Origin: Paraburkholderia humisilvae
Lineage (GTDB): Bacteria > Pseudomonadota > Gammaproteobacteria > Burkholderiales > Burkholderiaceae
Direction of reading: 5' to 3'
Assembly (NCBI RefSeq): GCF_902859855.1
Contig: NZ_CADIKH010000053.1
Coordinates: 1-43,210, forward strand
DNA: 43,210 bases
A program made the position numbers and the translations under genes. The first letter of the stretch is position 1, and the number at the start of each line of letters is the position of its first letter. The notes below the pieces were generated by a model. The model had not been told where the DNA came from, did not search any database, and was given only the letters and a program-made list of their open reading frames with translations. Positions 7,646 to 15,725 of this stretch are shown here, piece by piece.

Positions 7646-8496
7646 CGACTACCCCTTGGTGAAGATGAAACGTAAACCTTGTGCCCGCGTGACGCGACAC
7701 GGTTCGCCGTGCGTTGTCGCGCTATCGCGCATTGTCGTCATGGCGCCGTCGCGGCGCCGGTCTCACGACCCTCGTGCAACGAAACGGCCTCGCAAATCCT
7801 TGCAAACCCTCGCGATTCGCAACCCACACGCATCCCTCACAGCAAACCGGCATGCGGCGATGCAACATTGGCACGCTTCATGTGCACTTCATATAACACG
7901 TTCGTGGCGAAACGGATCGCCGGCCCGGCTGCAACATCTTTCGCCACCTCATCCGGCAAGTTAAGCGTTGCAACTTACCGTGCACTTACGCAGCTTCGCG
8001 TATTCGGGTCATCCCCTATACAAGACATCGGGAACTCGACACGAAGCCATGCAAAACGCAGCGGCTGTCGTTCGCAAATCATGCAAGCGGTTCGCAAGGC
8101 CGTGCGCGAATCTCGCCGTCGTCTGTATTCCCGCGCATCGCTGACCTAAGCGCGCTCCTGTAATGCTAACTGAACTGGTCATTCCCGTTCCAGCGTCGGC
8201 GCAACGCGCACGCCGGGTCAATCTGCCGCGCGTCCATCGCGACTTCCGGCATCGCCTTTCGTCATCTCAATCGCGACGCTCGCGGTGAGCGTTGGATTCA
8301 ATTGGATGTTGCGTCGGCTGCAGGAACTTCGACAGGTGTCAAACCGCTCACGAGCGAACCCGCAGCCATTATCGCGGCAAGCGCAGTGCCGACGGGTGTC
8401 GCGGTACAATGTCGCGCCTGGCGCACGCCCTGAAGAAGTCCGACGCAGCCCGTAAGCAACCGTTACCGCCGCCTTCCTCCGCCATCCTGACCGCCT
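7646..8496. other. Long intergenic region between acs and yqhA
   Basis: There is no convincing gene in 851 bases that separate divergent acs and the yqhA-like gene. An imperfect inverted repeat AAGTT-N9-AACTT lies at about 7959-7977 and could be an operator. A partial sigma-54-like sequence (TTGGCACG) at about 7868 lacks a proper -12 element. Short open frames here have poor starts and no recognisable products. It probably contains the acs promoter and control region. Confidence 0.4.
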
Positions 8497-9099
8497 ATGT
8501 CCGCCTCGAATCCCGATCCCGGCCGCCGCCCGACACGCCGACGCATGCGTGCGCTGCCGTCCGTCATTTTCATGAGCCGCTGGCTGCAGGTGCCGTTGTA
8601 TCTGGGCCTCATCGTTGCACAAGCGGTCTACGTGGTGCTTTTCCTGAAGGAAGTCTGGCACCTCGTCACATCCGCGATGACGCTCGACGAAACCAGCACG
8701 ATGCTCGTCGTGCTGAGCCTGATCGACGTGGTGATGATCTCGAATCTGTTGATCATGGTGATCGTCGGCGGTTATGAGACTTTTGTGTCGCGCCTCGGTG
8801 TCGAGGGTCATCCCGATGAGCCGGAGTGGCTCGATCACGTGAATGCGGGCGTGCTGAAGGTCAAACTCGCGATGGCGCTGATCAGCATCTCATCGATCCA
8901 TCTGCTGAAGACCTTTATCGATCCCGACCAGCGCAGCGAGCACACGATCCTGTGGCAGGTGATCATTCACATGTCGTTCCTCGTGTCGGCGGTGGCGATG
9001 GCGTGGGTCGACCGCCTGACGACGCGTACGCATCCCGAGCACTTTCACGAGCCGCCCGGACGGCAACCGATTTCCCCTCCCTTGAAGGCGCATGAGTGA
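8497..9099 (+). CDS. YqhA/UPF0114 family membrane protein
   Basis: The 200-residue inner-membrane protein of the YqhA (TIGR00645) family has no established function. The family core is clear: SRWLQVPLYLGLIVAQ in the first helix, a second helix LVVLSLIDVVMISNLLIMVIVGGYE (shown here split by its motifs SLIDVVMI and GGYETFVSR), then LKVKLAMALISISSIHLLK and a final helix near WQVIIHMSFLVSAVAMA. The N-terminus carries an Arg-rich stretch (GRRPTRRRMRALP), and an internal start near 8545 is possible. It lies just upstream of fumarase on the same strand, with 55 nt between. Confidence 0.8.
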   Translation: MSASNPDPGRRPTRRRMRALPSVIFMSRWLQVPLYLGLIVAQAVYVVLFLKEVWHLVTSAMTLDETSTMLVVLSLIDVVMISNLLIMVIVGGYETFVSRLGVEGHPDEPEWLDHVNAGVLKVKLAMALISISSIHLLKTFIDPDQRSEHTILWQVIIHMSFLVSAVAMAWVDRLTTRTHPEHFHEPPGRQPISPPLKAHE

Positions 9100-9154
9100 C
9101 CGCGCAACATTTGCGATCACGATTAAAAGCGCCCATGTCCCCACTGAGCTAGCC

Positions 9155-10696
9155 ATGACCGTTATCAAACAGGAAGACCTGATTCAAAGCATTGCCGATT
9201 CGCTGCAATACATCAGCTATTACCATCCGCAGGACTATATTCAGGCATTGGGCCGCGCCTACGAACTCGAAGAAAGCCCCGCCGCGAAGGACGCGATCGC
9301 GCAGATCCTGACCAACAGCCGCATGTGCGCCGAAGGGCACCGGCCGATCTGCCAGGACACCGGCATCGTCACCGTGTTCGTGAAGATCGGCATGGACGTG
9401 CGCTGGGGCAGCGAAAAAGGCAGCGCGACGATGAGCGTCACCGACATGATCAACGAAGGCGTGCGCCGCGGTTATCTGCATCCGGACAACGTGCTGCGCG
9501 CGTCGATCGTGAGTCCCCCCGAGGGGCCGCGCAAGAACACGAAGGACAACACGCCGGCGGTGATCCACTACGAGATCGTGCCGGGCGACAAGGTCGACGT
9601 GCAGGTGGCCGCGAAGGGCGGCGGCTCGGAGAACAAGTCGAAGTTCGCGATGCTCAATCCGTCCGATTCGATTGTCGACTGGGTGCTGAAGACGGTGCCG
9701 ACGATGGGTGCAGGCTGGTGTCCGCCGGGCATGCTGGGCATCGGCATCGGCGGCACCGCCGAGAAGGCGATGCTGATGGCGAAGGAATCGCTGATGGACG
9801 CGATCGACATCCAGGAGGTCATCGCGCGCGGCCCGCGGGACTGGATCGAGGAACTGCGCGTTGAACTGCATGAGAAGGTGAACGCGCTCGGCATCGGCGC
9901 GCAGGGGCTGGGCGGTCTCGCGACCGTGCTCGATGTGAAGATCATGGCGGCGCCGACGCACGCGGCCAGCAAGCCGATCGCGATCATCCCGAACTGCGCG
10001 GCGACGCGTCATGCGCACTTCACGCTCGACGGTTCGGGTATCGCGAAGCTCGACGCGCCCTCTCTCGATGCGTGGCCGAAGGTGCAATGGACCGCGAATA
10101 CCGAAACGAGCCGGCGCGTCGATCTGAACACGCTGACGCCGGCGGAGGTCGCCAGCTGGAAGCCGGGCCAGACGCTGCTGCTTTCCGGCAAGATGCTGAC
10201 GGGGCGCGACGCTGCGCACAAGCGCATCGCCGATATGCTCGCGAAGGGCGAGAAGCTGCCGGTCGATTTCACGAACCGGGTGATCTACTACGTCGGCCCG
10301 GTCGATCCGGTGCGCGACGAAGCCGTCGGCCCGGCAGGTCCGACGACGTCGACGCGGATGGACAAGTTCACCGACATGATGCTCGCGCAGACCGGCCTGA
10401 TCTCGATGATCGGCAAGGCCGAGCGCGGCCCGGTGGCCATCGAGGCGATCAGGAAGCACAAGGCCGCGTACCTGATGGCCGTGGGCGGCGCCGCGTACCT
10501 GGTGTCGAAAGCGATCCGCAGCGCGCGAGTGCTCGCATTCGAAGACCTCGGCATGGAAGCGATCTACGAATTCGACGTGCAGGACATGCCGGTGACGGTC
10601 GCGGTCGACGCGAACGGCACCTCGGTTCATCAGACCGGGCCGAAGGAATGGCAGGCGAAGATCGGCAAGATTCCGGTCGCCACCGTCCAGGTCTGA
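9155..10696 (+). CDS. fumA: Fumarate hydratase, class I (4Fe-4S)
   Basis: This enzyme interconverts fumarate and L-malate in the TCA cycle. The 513-residue product has the single-chain class I layout, with alpha-type and beta-type halves. Three cysteines expected to hold the oxygen-sensitive 4Fe-4S cluster are visible: C66 in ICQDTG, C189 in GWCPPG and C281 in PNCAATRH. The C-terminal half contains GPAGPTTSTRMD and KAERGP. I chose the ATG at 9155 (MTVIKQED); an upstream ATG at 9092 overlaps the yqhA stop but would add an atypical N-terminus. An iron-requiring TCA enzyme beside an iron-storage gene is notable, since such enzymes are classic targets of iron-sparing control. A terminator follows. 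Confidence 0.95.
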   Translation: MTVIKQEDLIQSIADSLQYISYYHPQDYIQALGRAYELEESPAAKDAIAQILTNSRMCAEGHRPICQDTGIVTVFVKIGMDVRWGSEKGSATMSVTDMINEGVRRGYLHPDNVLRASIVSPPEGPRKNTKDNTPAVIHYEIVPGDKVDVQVAAKGGGSENKSKFAMLNPSDSIVDWVLKTVPTMGAGWCPPGMLGIGIGGTAEKAMLMAKESLMDAIDIQEVIARGPRDWIEELRVELHEKVNALGIGAQGLGGLATVLDVKIMAAPTHAASKPIAIIPNCAATRHAHFTLDGSGIAKLDAPSLDAWPKVQWTANTETSRRVDLNTLTPAEVASWKPGQTLLLSGKMLTGRDAAHKRIADMLAKGEKLPVDFTNRVIYYVGPVDPVRDEAVGPAGPTTSTRMDKFTDMMLAQTGLISMIGKAERGPVAIEAIRKHKAAYLMAVGGAAYLVSKAIRSARVLAFEDLGMEAIYEFDVQDMPVTVAVDANGTSVHQTGPKEWQAKIGKIPVATVQV

Positions 10697-10716
10697 TCCG
10701 CTGTTTGAACGTAGCC

Positions 10717-10745
10717 AAGCCGGAGCTTCGGGCCCGGCTTTTTTA
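10717..10745 (+). terminator. Rho-independent terminator after fumarase
   Basis: The inverted repeat AAGCCGG (10717-10723) and CCGGCTT (10734-10740) encloses a 10-nt loop and is followed directly by TTTTTT. Confidence 0.8.
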
Positions 10746-10775
10746 TCGTCCGCGGCGCCTCGCCATTCAAGTCGC

Positions 10776-10788
10776 GAGAACGATTCTC
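10776..10788. promoter_or_regulatory. GAGAA-N3-TTCTC palindrome upstream of bfr, possible Fur-type site
   Basis: A perfect GAGAA/TTCTC palindrome with CGA between its arms lies about 90 nt before the bfr start. It resembles the outer part of Fur sites seen elsewhere in the window (CATTCTC near ftrA). Bfr genes are usually iron-induced, so Fur would act indirectly or as an activator. The assignment is tentative. Confidence 0.35.
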
Positions 10789-10878
10789 AACAGCAACATC
10801 GGTCCTTGGCATTTTCGAAACGGACGTTTATTGTTGTGGAAAATCAAATCTGCCAAGTCTCCAAGAGGAAATACCATC

Positions 10879-11361
10879 ATGCAAGGCGATAAGAAGGTTA
10901 TTGAATATCTGAACGCCCAGTTGAAGAACGAACTGACTGCGATCAACCAGTATTTTCTGCATGCGCGGATGTTGAATCATTGGGGCCTCGACAAGCTCGG
11001 CAAGCATGAATATGACGAGTCGATCGGCGAAATGAAACATGCCGACAAACTGATCGAACGTATTTTCATGCTCGACGCGCTGCCCAATCTGCAAGACCTG
11101 CACAAGCTGCTGGTCGGCGAGGAAACCAAAGAGATTCTCGAGTGCGACCTGAAACTCGAGCAAGGCTCTCAGGCCACCTGCAAGGAAGCCATCGCCTATT
11201 GCGAAACGGTGCGCGATTTCGTGTCGCGGGAAATCTTCGTATCGATCCTCGAAGACACCGAAGAGCATATCGACTGGCTCGAAACACAGCTCGACCTGAT
11301 CGACAAGGTCGGTATTCAGAACTACCAGCAATCCGGTATGGGCGACTCGATGGAGTCGTGA
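10879..11361 (+). CDS. bfr: Bacterioferritin
   Basis: Bacterioferritin forms a 24-subunit haem-containing shell that oxidises Fe2+ and stores ferric mineral. The 160-residue protein aligns without gaps to E. coli Bfr through most of its length. The haem ligand M52 and the di-iron ligands E18, E51, H54, E94 and H130 are present. The bridging ligand E127 of E. coli Bfr is a threonine here (sequence EDTEEHIDWLE, with acidic residues at 126, 128 and 129), which could alter the ferroxidase site or simply be the betaproteobacterial variant. A good ribosome site (AAGAGGAA) precedes the ATG. The partner ferredoxin gene bfd lies 1.5 kb downstream after murI. Confidence 0.96.
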   Translation: MQGDKKVIEYLNAQLKNELTAINQYFLHARMLNHWGLDKLGKHEYDESIGEMKHADKLIERIFMLDALPNLQDLHKLLVGEETKEILECDLKLEQGSQATCKEAIAYCETVRDFVSREIFVSILEDTEEHIDWLETQLDLIDKVGIQNYQQSGMGDSMES

Positions 11362-11580
11362 ACGCAACGTCGCGTTCGATAAGGAACGCGCGCTATATGT
11401 GCATCTGCCTGTGTCCCGCTTGTGTGCTGTTAAACTGCCGGCCATTTGCATCGCGGCACGCGTGTGGCCATGCGTCATACCGTGCGTTTAGCCGTTCAGC
11501 CTGTTGAGAGCGCGGCGCATCGTGACCGTGCACCGGTCGCGCGCGCCGCGTGAATATCGTCCTGAGCGCTTCCTCTTTCC

Positions 11581-12558
11581 ATGACTGATTCACTATTTGT
11601 CTCGTCCACTTTAAGTGCCACGCCGGCCGCTGCACATGCGCCAGTCGGCATTTTCGACTCGGGCCTGGGCGGACTCTCGGTGTTGCGGGCAGTGCGCGCG
11701 CAACTGCCCGAAGAAGAGGTGATCTACGTCGCGGATTCGCTCTACGCGCCATACGGCGCACGCGACGACGACTTTATCGCGGACCGCACGCTGGCGATCG
11801 GCGAATGGCTGATCGCGCAGGGTGCGAAAGCACTGGTGGTCGCGTGCAATACGGCCACCGCGCAGTCGATCGCGCTCGCGCGCGAGCGGCTCCCCATTCC
11901 CGTGATTGGCGTCGAGCCTGGCATCAAACCAGCGGCACTACAGTCGAAGACGCACGTCGCCGGCGTGCTCGCGACTCAGGTCACCCTGCGCAGCGCCAGG
12001 TTTCTCGCGTTGCACGAGCGCTATGCGGCTGACTGCACGTTCCTCTGTCAGCCGGGCCACGGTCTCGTGGAAGCGATCGAACGGTGCGACCTCGATTCCA
12101 CCGAACTGCGCGCGCTGCTGACCAGCTATTTGCAGCCGATGCTCGATGCCGGCGCCGACACCCTCGTGCTCGGCTGCACACACTACCCGTTTCTGGATGC
12201 GACGATCCGCGATATCGTCGGCGACCGGCTTGCGCTGATCGACACTAGCGTCGCGATCGCACGCCAACTGGAACGCGTGCTGGAACAACACGGTCTGGCT
12301 GCGGTTGCCCGCACGGCGGTCGGCACACCGCGTTTTTGCTCGACCAGCGACGGTGCGCATCTGCGACAACTGTCGACGACCCTGCTCGCGATGGATGCGC
12401 CGGTCGAGCGCGTGGTCATCCCGTCTCGTCGGACGATCGAGCTTGACGCGTATGCAAGCGCTCATACAGCCGCTCAAGTCGACGCGACGGCCGCTACGTG
12501 CACCGGCCTGCTCGCCGACCTGCTGCCCCGCTCCCGCCCGGAACCGGAGCCCGCCTGA
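11581..12558 (+). CDS. murI: Glutamate racemase
   Basis: MurI makes D-glutamate for peptidoglycan by a two-base, cofactor-independent mechanism in the cytoplasm. The 325-residue product has the N-terminal signature VGIFDSGLGGLSVLR (D26, S27), catalytic Cys89 in VVACNTATA and catalytic Cys199 in LGCTHYPFL. About 20 N-terminal residues before VGIFDSG are extra compared with compact homologues, and a C-terminal tail rich in Ala and Pro extends past the fold. In Burkholderia-type genomes murI often sits next to bfr and bfd, but no functional link is implied. Confidence 0.95.
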   Translation: MTDSLFVSSTLSATPAAAHAPVGIFDSGLGGLSVLRAVRAQLPEEEVIYVADSLYAPYGARDDDFIADRTLAIGEWLIAQGAKALVVACNTATAQSIALARERLPIPVIGVEPGIKPAALQSKTHVAGVLATQVTLRSARFLALHERYAADCTFLCQPGHGLVEAIERCDLDSTELRALLTSYLQPMLDAGADTLVLGCTHYPFLDATIRDIVGDRLALIDTSVAIARQLERVLEQHGLAAVARTAVGTPRFCSTSDGAHLRQLSTTLLAMDAPVERVVIPSRRTIELDAYASAHTAAQVDATAATCTGLLADLLPRSRPEPEPA

Positions 12559-12756
12559 CCGCAGGAAGCAGCCGGCCGCGCAATCTGCACGAACGCCTGC
12601 TCTGTGCCTCTGCACCATCCGCTTCGTCCCTGTGTTTGCGGGACACATCCCGGCTTTTGCGCTGCAGGCTTCGATGTAAACGTGCGCCACGCCACTTCCG
12701 GTGAGCGAAAACCCTGCCAACGGGCTGGTTTTGTTACAAAATTCCACACGAAGCAC

Positions 12757-12792
12757 TTGCCAAACCGCGCCCAGAAAATGATAATAATTCGC
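12757..12792 (+). promoter_or_regulatory. bfd promoter with overlapping Fur box
   Basis: A sigma-70 promoter is visible: TTGCCA (12757-12762), a 17-bp spacer, then GATAAT (12780-12785). A Fur-box-like 19-mer at 12774-12792 matches the classical consensus GATAATGATAATCATTATC at 15 of 19 positions by hand count and covers the -10 element. This predicts iron repression of bfd and the following tonB-exbBD genes. Confidence 0.75.
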
Positions 12793-12818
12793 ATTAACGT
12801 TGCCTATCGCGATCCACC

Positions 12819-13055
12819 ATGATTGTCTGCGTGTGCAAATCTGTTTCCGACCGGAAAATCCGGGCGTCGATCGCCGAAGGCATCGATACCTTCGACGAGT
12901 TGCAGTTCGAGCTTGGCGTCGCCATTTGCTGCGGCAAATGCGAGGAATCGGTGCGCGATGTCATGGCTCAAAGCGGCGTCTGCGCAAGCCGCTGCGGCGT
13001 CGAGTCGGCAGTCCAGGCCATGCCGATGACTTTCTACGAGCGCAAGGCCGCGTAA
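12819..13055 (+). CDS. bfd: Bacterioferritin-associated ferredoxin
   Basis: Bfd is a small 2Fe-2S protein that docks on bacterioferritin and passes electrons to reduce and release stored iron under starvation. The 78-residue protein has the four cluster cysteines in the typical pattern: C4 and C6 in VCVCK, and C38 and C41 in CCGKC (with an extra C37). The C-terminal part, with two more cysteines (SGVCASRCG), is somewhat longer than E. coli Bfd. The Fur box directly upstream fits the known low-iron induction of Bfd. It is the first gene of an apparent bfd-peptide-tonB-exbB-exbD operon. Confidence 0.95.
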   Translation: MIVCVCKSVSDRKIRASIAEGIDTFDELQFELGVAICCGKCEESVRDVMAQSGVCASRCGVESAVQAMPMTFYERKAA

Positions 13056-13144
13056 ATCTGCCGGCGCGGCAGTCTCCGCGCCCAATCGCCGTCAGCAAGC
13101 CAACGGTCAGTCAGCCAGCGACACGATTCCTCGAGGAGTTCGAG

Positions 13145-13207
13145 ATGGAATTGCTGATCGGTTTTGTCATAACGCTGTGCATTTCGCTGCTGATACTCCG
13201 CAAATGA
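13145..13207 (+). CDS. 20-residue single-helix membrane peptide between bfd and tonB
   Basis: This is a complete small frame from the ATG at 13145 to the TGA at 13205-13207, preceded by GAGGAG at a sensible distance. The peptide begins MELLIGFVITLC and ends LLILRK: one hydrophobic helix with an acidic start and a basic end, like known tiny inner-membrane proteins. It lies in the same direction between bfd and tonB, under the same Fur-controlled promoter. Its role is unknown. A chance reading frame is possible, but the ribosome site and ideal transmembrane composition argue for translation. Confidence 0.5.
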   Translation: MELLIGFVITLCISLLILRK

Positions 13208-13255
13208 CGTTGCTCCGCCTGACGTGCCGCGTCGACAGCGCGCCGCTCCCCTAAC

Positions 13256-13996
13256 ATGCAGGCTTCCTCTCCTACCACGGCGGGCTTCCCGCTGACCGGT
13301 GTTGTCCGGTTCAATCCGCGTTTCATTACGGCGGTCGCGGCGGTTTTGATTGCGCACGCGGTGCTCATCGTCATTGCACTGACGATGCGGGAAAAGCCAT
13401 TGCCGAAACCGGTCGAACTTCGCTCGATTACGGCCGAACTGCTGAGCCCGCCCGCCCCACCGGTAGCCGCGCCCGCGGCGATTCAGTCAAACCCGACGCC
13501 GCCACCGAAACCCACGCCACCGGTACATCGCGAGAAGCCGAAGGTTCAACCGCGCCCGACGCCGGTGCCCAAGCCGACGCCGCTGCCTGAAGCGGCCGCG
13601 CCGTCACAGCACGAAATCGCCGCACCCGAGCCGGCGCCGCCCGCTCCGCCCGCGCCCGCCGCACCAGCGGAACCGGCTGCGCCCGCGGCCGGCAAACCAA
13701 CACTCGCGCTGTCCGCGCCGAAAAGCGTGTCGCATCTGGACTGCAGCATCACTGCCCCGGATTATCCGGCCTTGTCACGCCGCCGCGGCGAAAGCGGCAC
13801 GGCGTTCGTGCGCTTCGTGGTCGGGTTGACCGGCAAGATCGAAAATATCGAATTGAAGAAGAGCAGCGGTTTCGACCGCCTCGATGATGCCGCGCTGTCG
13901 GCGATGCGCTCGAGTTCGTGCCAGCCGTATCTGGAAAATGGCCAGCCGATCCGCGCAACTTATACCCAGCCGTTCGAGTTCGGCCTGAAAGACTGA
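13256..13996 (+). CDS. tonB: Energy transducer TonB
   Basis: TonB carries proton-motive energy from ExbB-ExbD to outer-membrane siderophore and haem receptors. The 246-residue protein has a short cytoplasmic N-terminus, one membrane helix (about 23-43), a long Pro/Ala/Lys-rich periplasmic spacer (about 60-155, with PPPKPTPP and PKPTPLPE repeats), and a C-terminal TonB domain (about 165-246) with YPALSRRRGESG and GFDRLDDAALSAM. Two cysteines in the C-terminal domain (in LDCSI and SSCQP) could form a disulfide. It is followed by exbB and exbD. Confidence 0.95.
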   Translation: MQASSPTTAGFPLTGVVRFNPRFITAVAAVLIAHAVLIVIALTMREKPLPKPVELRSITAELLSPPAPPVAAPAAIQSNPTPPPKPTPPVHREKPKVQPRPTPVPKPTPLPEAAAPSQHEIAAPEPAPPAPPAPAAPAEPAAPAAGKPTLALSAPKSVSHLDCSITAPDYPALSRRRGESGTAFVRFVVGLTGKIENIELKKSSGFDRLDDAALSAMRSSSCQPYLENGQPIRATYTQPFEFGLKD

Positions 13997-14056
13997 ACTC
14001 GACTGAACCCGACTGAACCGTCGAGCTGATGCAGTTTTTAAAAAGAAGGAATGGCA

Positions 14057-14815
14057 ATGCAAAACTACGGTATGGCCCATGTGTGGGCGCAAGGGGATTT
14101 CGTGACGCGCGGCATCGCGCTCGCGCTCCTGATCATGTCGGTGCTGTCGTGGACCGTGATTGTCGTCAAAAGCCTCGGCGTGATGCGTCTGAACCGGCTA
14201 ACGAAAAATGCCGAGCGCGCGTTCTGGCATTCCGACGATCTGGCCGATGGCATCAAGAAGCTCGGTGGCAGCGCATCGACGCCGCAGGACAACCCGTTCC
14301 TTGCGCTCGCGCTGTCGGGCCAGGAAGCCGCCGATCACCATCATCAGACGCAGCCGCATCTGCATGACCGGATGGATGTCTCCGACTGGATCACGCGCTG
14401 CCTGAAAGACACGATGGATGATTGCGTCGCGCGCATGCAAAGCGGCCTCGCGATTCTCGCGTCGATCGGCAGTACCGCGCCGTTCGTGGGCCTGTTCGGC
14501 ACCGTGTGGGGTATCTATCACGCGCTGTTGACGATCGGTGCGACCGGCCAGTCGTCGATCGATCAGGTCGCGGGCCCGGTGGGCGAAGCGCTGATCATGA
14601 CCGCGGCCGGTCTGTTCGTCGCGATTCCCGCGGTGCTCGGCTATAACGCGCTGACGCGCGCCAACAAGGCGATCGTCACAAAGCTGAACCGCTTCGCGCA
14701 CGGCCTGCACGCATTCTTCGTCACGGGTGCCCGCCTGTCGTCGTCCAGGCGCGGCGCAGATGGTCTGCGGCTCGCGACGGCACGCCATCCGGCCCACGCC
14801 GCCAACGCGAACTGA
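14057..14815 (+). CDS. exbB: Biopolymer transport protein ExbB (TonB motor)
   Basis: ExbB is the pentameric membrane scaffold of the TonB proton motor. The 252-residue protein of the MotA/TolQ/ExbB family has an N-terminal helix (about 19-39), a cytoplasmic loop, and the paired helices containing GSTAPFVGLFGTVWGI and GPVGEALIMTAAGLFVAIPA. I prefer the ATG at 14057 because GAAGGA abuts the alternative ATG at 14051 with no spacing. An unusual His cluster (HHH near 94-96, then HLH near 101-103) lies in the cytoplasmic loop. It is downstream of tonB and 16 nt before exbD. Confidence 0.93.
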   Translation: MQNYGMAHVWAQGDFVTRGIALALLIMSVLSWTVIVVKSLGVMRLNRLTKNAERAFWHSDDLADGIKKLGGSASTPQDNPFLALALSGQEAADHHHQTQPHLHDRMDVSDWITRCLKDTMDDCVARMQSGLAILASIGSTAPFVGLFGTVWGIYHALLTIGATGQSSIDQVAGPVGEALIMTAAGLFVAIPAVLGYNALTRANKAIVTKLNRFAHGLHAFFVTGARLSSSRRGADGLRLATARHPAHAANAN

Positions 14816-14831
14816 TTGACGAGGCACTTCG

Positions 14832-15248
14832 ATGGCAATGAGCCCTTTCGCCGGCGATGATGACGACGGCCTGATGAACGAAATCAACATGACGCCGCTC
14901 GTCGACGTCATGTTGGTTCTCCTGATCGTCTTCATGGTGACGATTCCGGTGATACGTCATGCGGTCAAGATCGACTTGCCGCACGCGAGCAGTCAGAAGG
15001 AAGACACGAAGCCGGCACAGGTCACCGTGTCGATCGACGCGGACGGCAATGTGATGTGGGACGAGAAAAAGATCTCCGACGACGAACTGCGCGCCAAGAT
15101 CGCCGCAGCGGCCCAGCAAACGCCGCAACCGGAGCTGCATCTGAATGCGGACCGTAAAGTCGCGTACGAAAAAGTCGCCGACGTGATGTCCGCGGCACAG
15201 GCGGGCGGCCTAACGAAAATCGGTTTCGTGACGCAGCCGAAGCCCTGA
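14832..15248 (+). CDS. exbD: Biopolymer transport protein ExbD
   Basis: ExbD forms the central dimer of the TonB motor. The 138-residue protein has a short acidic N-terminus, one membrane helix (about 23-44) with the proton-carrying aspartate in MTPLVDVMLVLLIVF (D25), and a periplasmic domain ending GGLTKIGFVTQPKP. It is the last gene of the bfd-tonB-exbB-exbD set, and a strong terminator lies 125 nt downstream. Confidence 0.95.
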   Translation: MAMSPFAGDDDDGLMNEINMTPLVDVMLVLLIVFMVTIPVIRHAVKIDLPHASSQKEDTKPAQVTVSIDADGNVMWDEKKISDDELRAKIAAAAQQTPQPELHLNADRKVAYEKVADVMSAAQAGGLTKIGFVTQPKP

Positions 15249-15372
15249 GACTGATCGGTCGGCCGCGTGATGCGGCCCCACCGCCCCGCTCCATGGAATC
15301 GACGCAGTTCCAACGCCCCTTCAGCACTCCCTTCAAAGCTTCGCCACCGGATGCAGTTGAAGTAGCCAAAGT

Positions 15373-15406
15373 AAAAGGCCTTCATCGTCGGATGAAGGCC
15401 TTTTTT
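15373..15406. terminator. Bidirectional-looking terminator after exbD
   Basis: The stem AAAAGGCCTTCATC (15373-15386) and its complement starting GATGAAGGCC (15391-15400) encloses a 4-nt loop and is flanked by A and T runs, ending in TTTTTT on the plus strand. It can stop exbD transcription and the convergent small gene at 15439-15552. Confidence 0.88.
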
Positions 15407-15438
15407 CGTTGCGCACGCGGCGCATTCGGGCGGCGGGA

Positions 15439-15552
15439 TTACTTGCCATCGGAAGAGTAGCTCGCATCACCGCATGCGACGGCCGTGGTCGTCACGGACA
15501 GCGCGATCAGCCCTATCAGGCTCGCTATGATAGCGGCCATGAGTTTTCGCAT
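15439..15552 (-). CDS. Small secreted peptide, 37 aa
   Basis: The product begins MRKLMAAIIASLIGLIAL, continues with a small-residue stretch (TTTAVAC) and ends ASYSSDGK. This is a clean signal peptide followed by a very short mature tail starting near the only cysteine. The sequence before the Cys is AVA-C, a weak lipobox, so an entericidin-like lipopeptide is possible but unproven. A GGGAG ribosome site lies about 7 nt from the ATG. It is convergent with exbD, and the shared terminator lies just downstream. No family is recognised. Confidence 0.5.
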   Translation of the reverse strand: MRKLMAAIIASLIGLIALSVTTTAVACGDASYSSDGK

Positions 15553-15725
15553 AGGAAGCTCCCTTGCGAATGGGATTTCAATATAGGCCCGCCAGCGCAT
15601 GCATTCAAGCAAACGGCGATTGAAAGTAGTGATCGACGCGCACGCTCGAATACCTAAATCAAACCCCGTGCAATGCAGCACGACCGTGCGACCTCCGTTC
15701 CCGCGTTGAAGATGCCTGGCAGTAC

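Noticed and set aside
7866..7883. Sigma-54-like promoter TTGGCACG
   Set aside because: The -24 part looks good but the spacing-correct -12 GC is missing.
12823..13029. Overlapping frames within bfd
   Set aside because: They encode Arg/Ser-rich sequence; the frame with the four cluster cysteines at canonical positions is the real gene.
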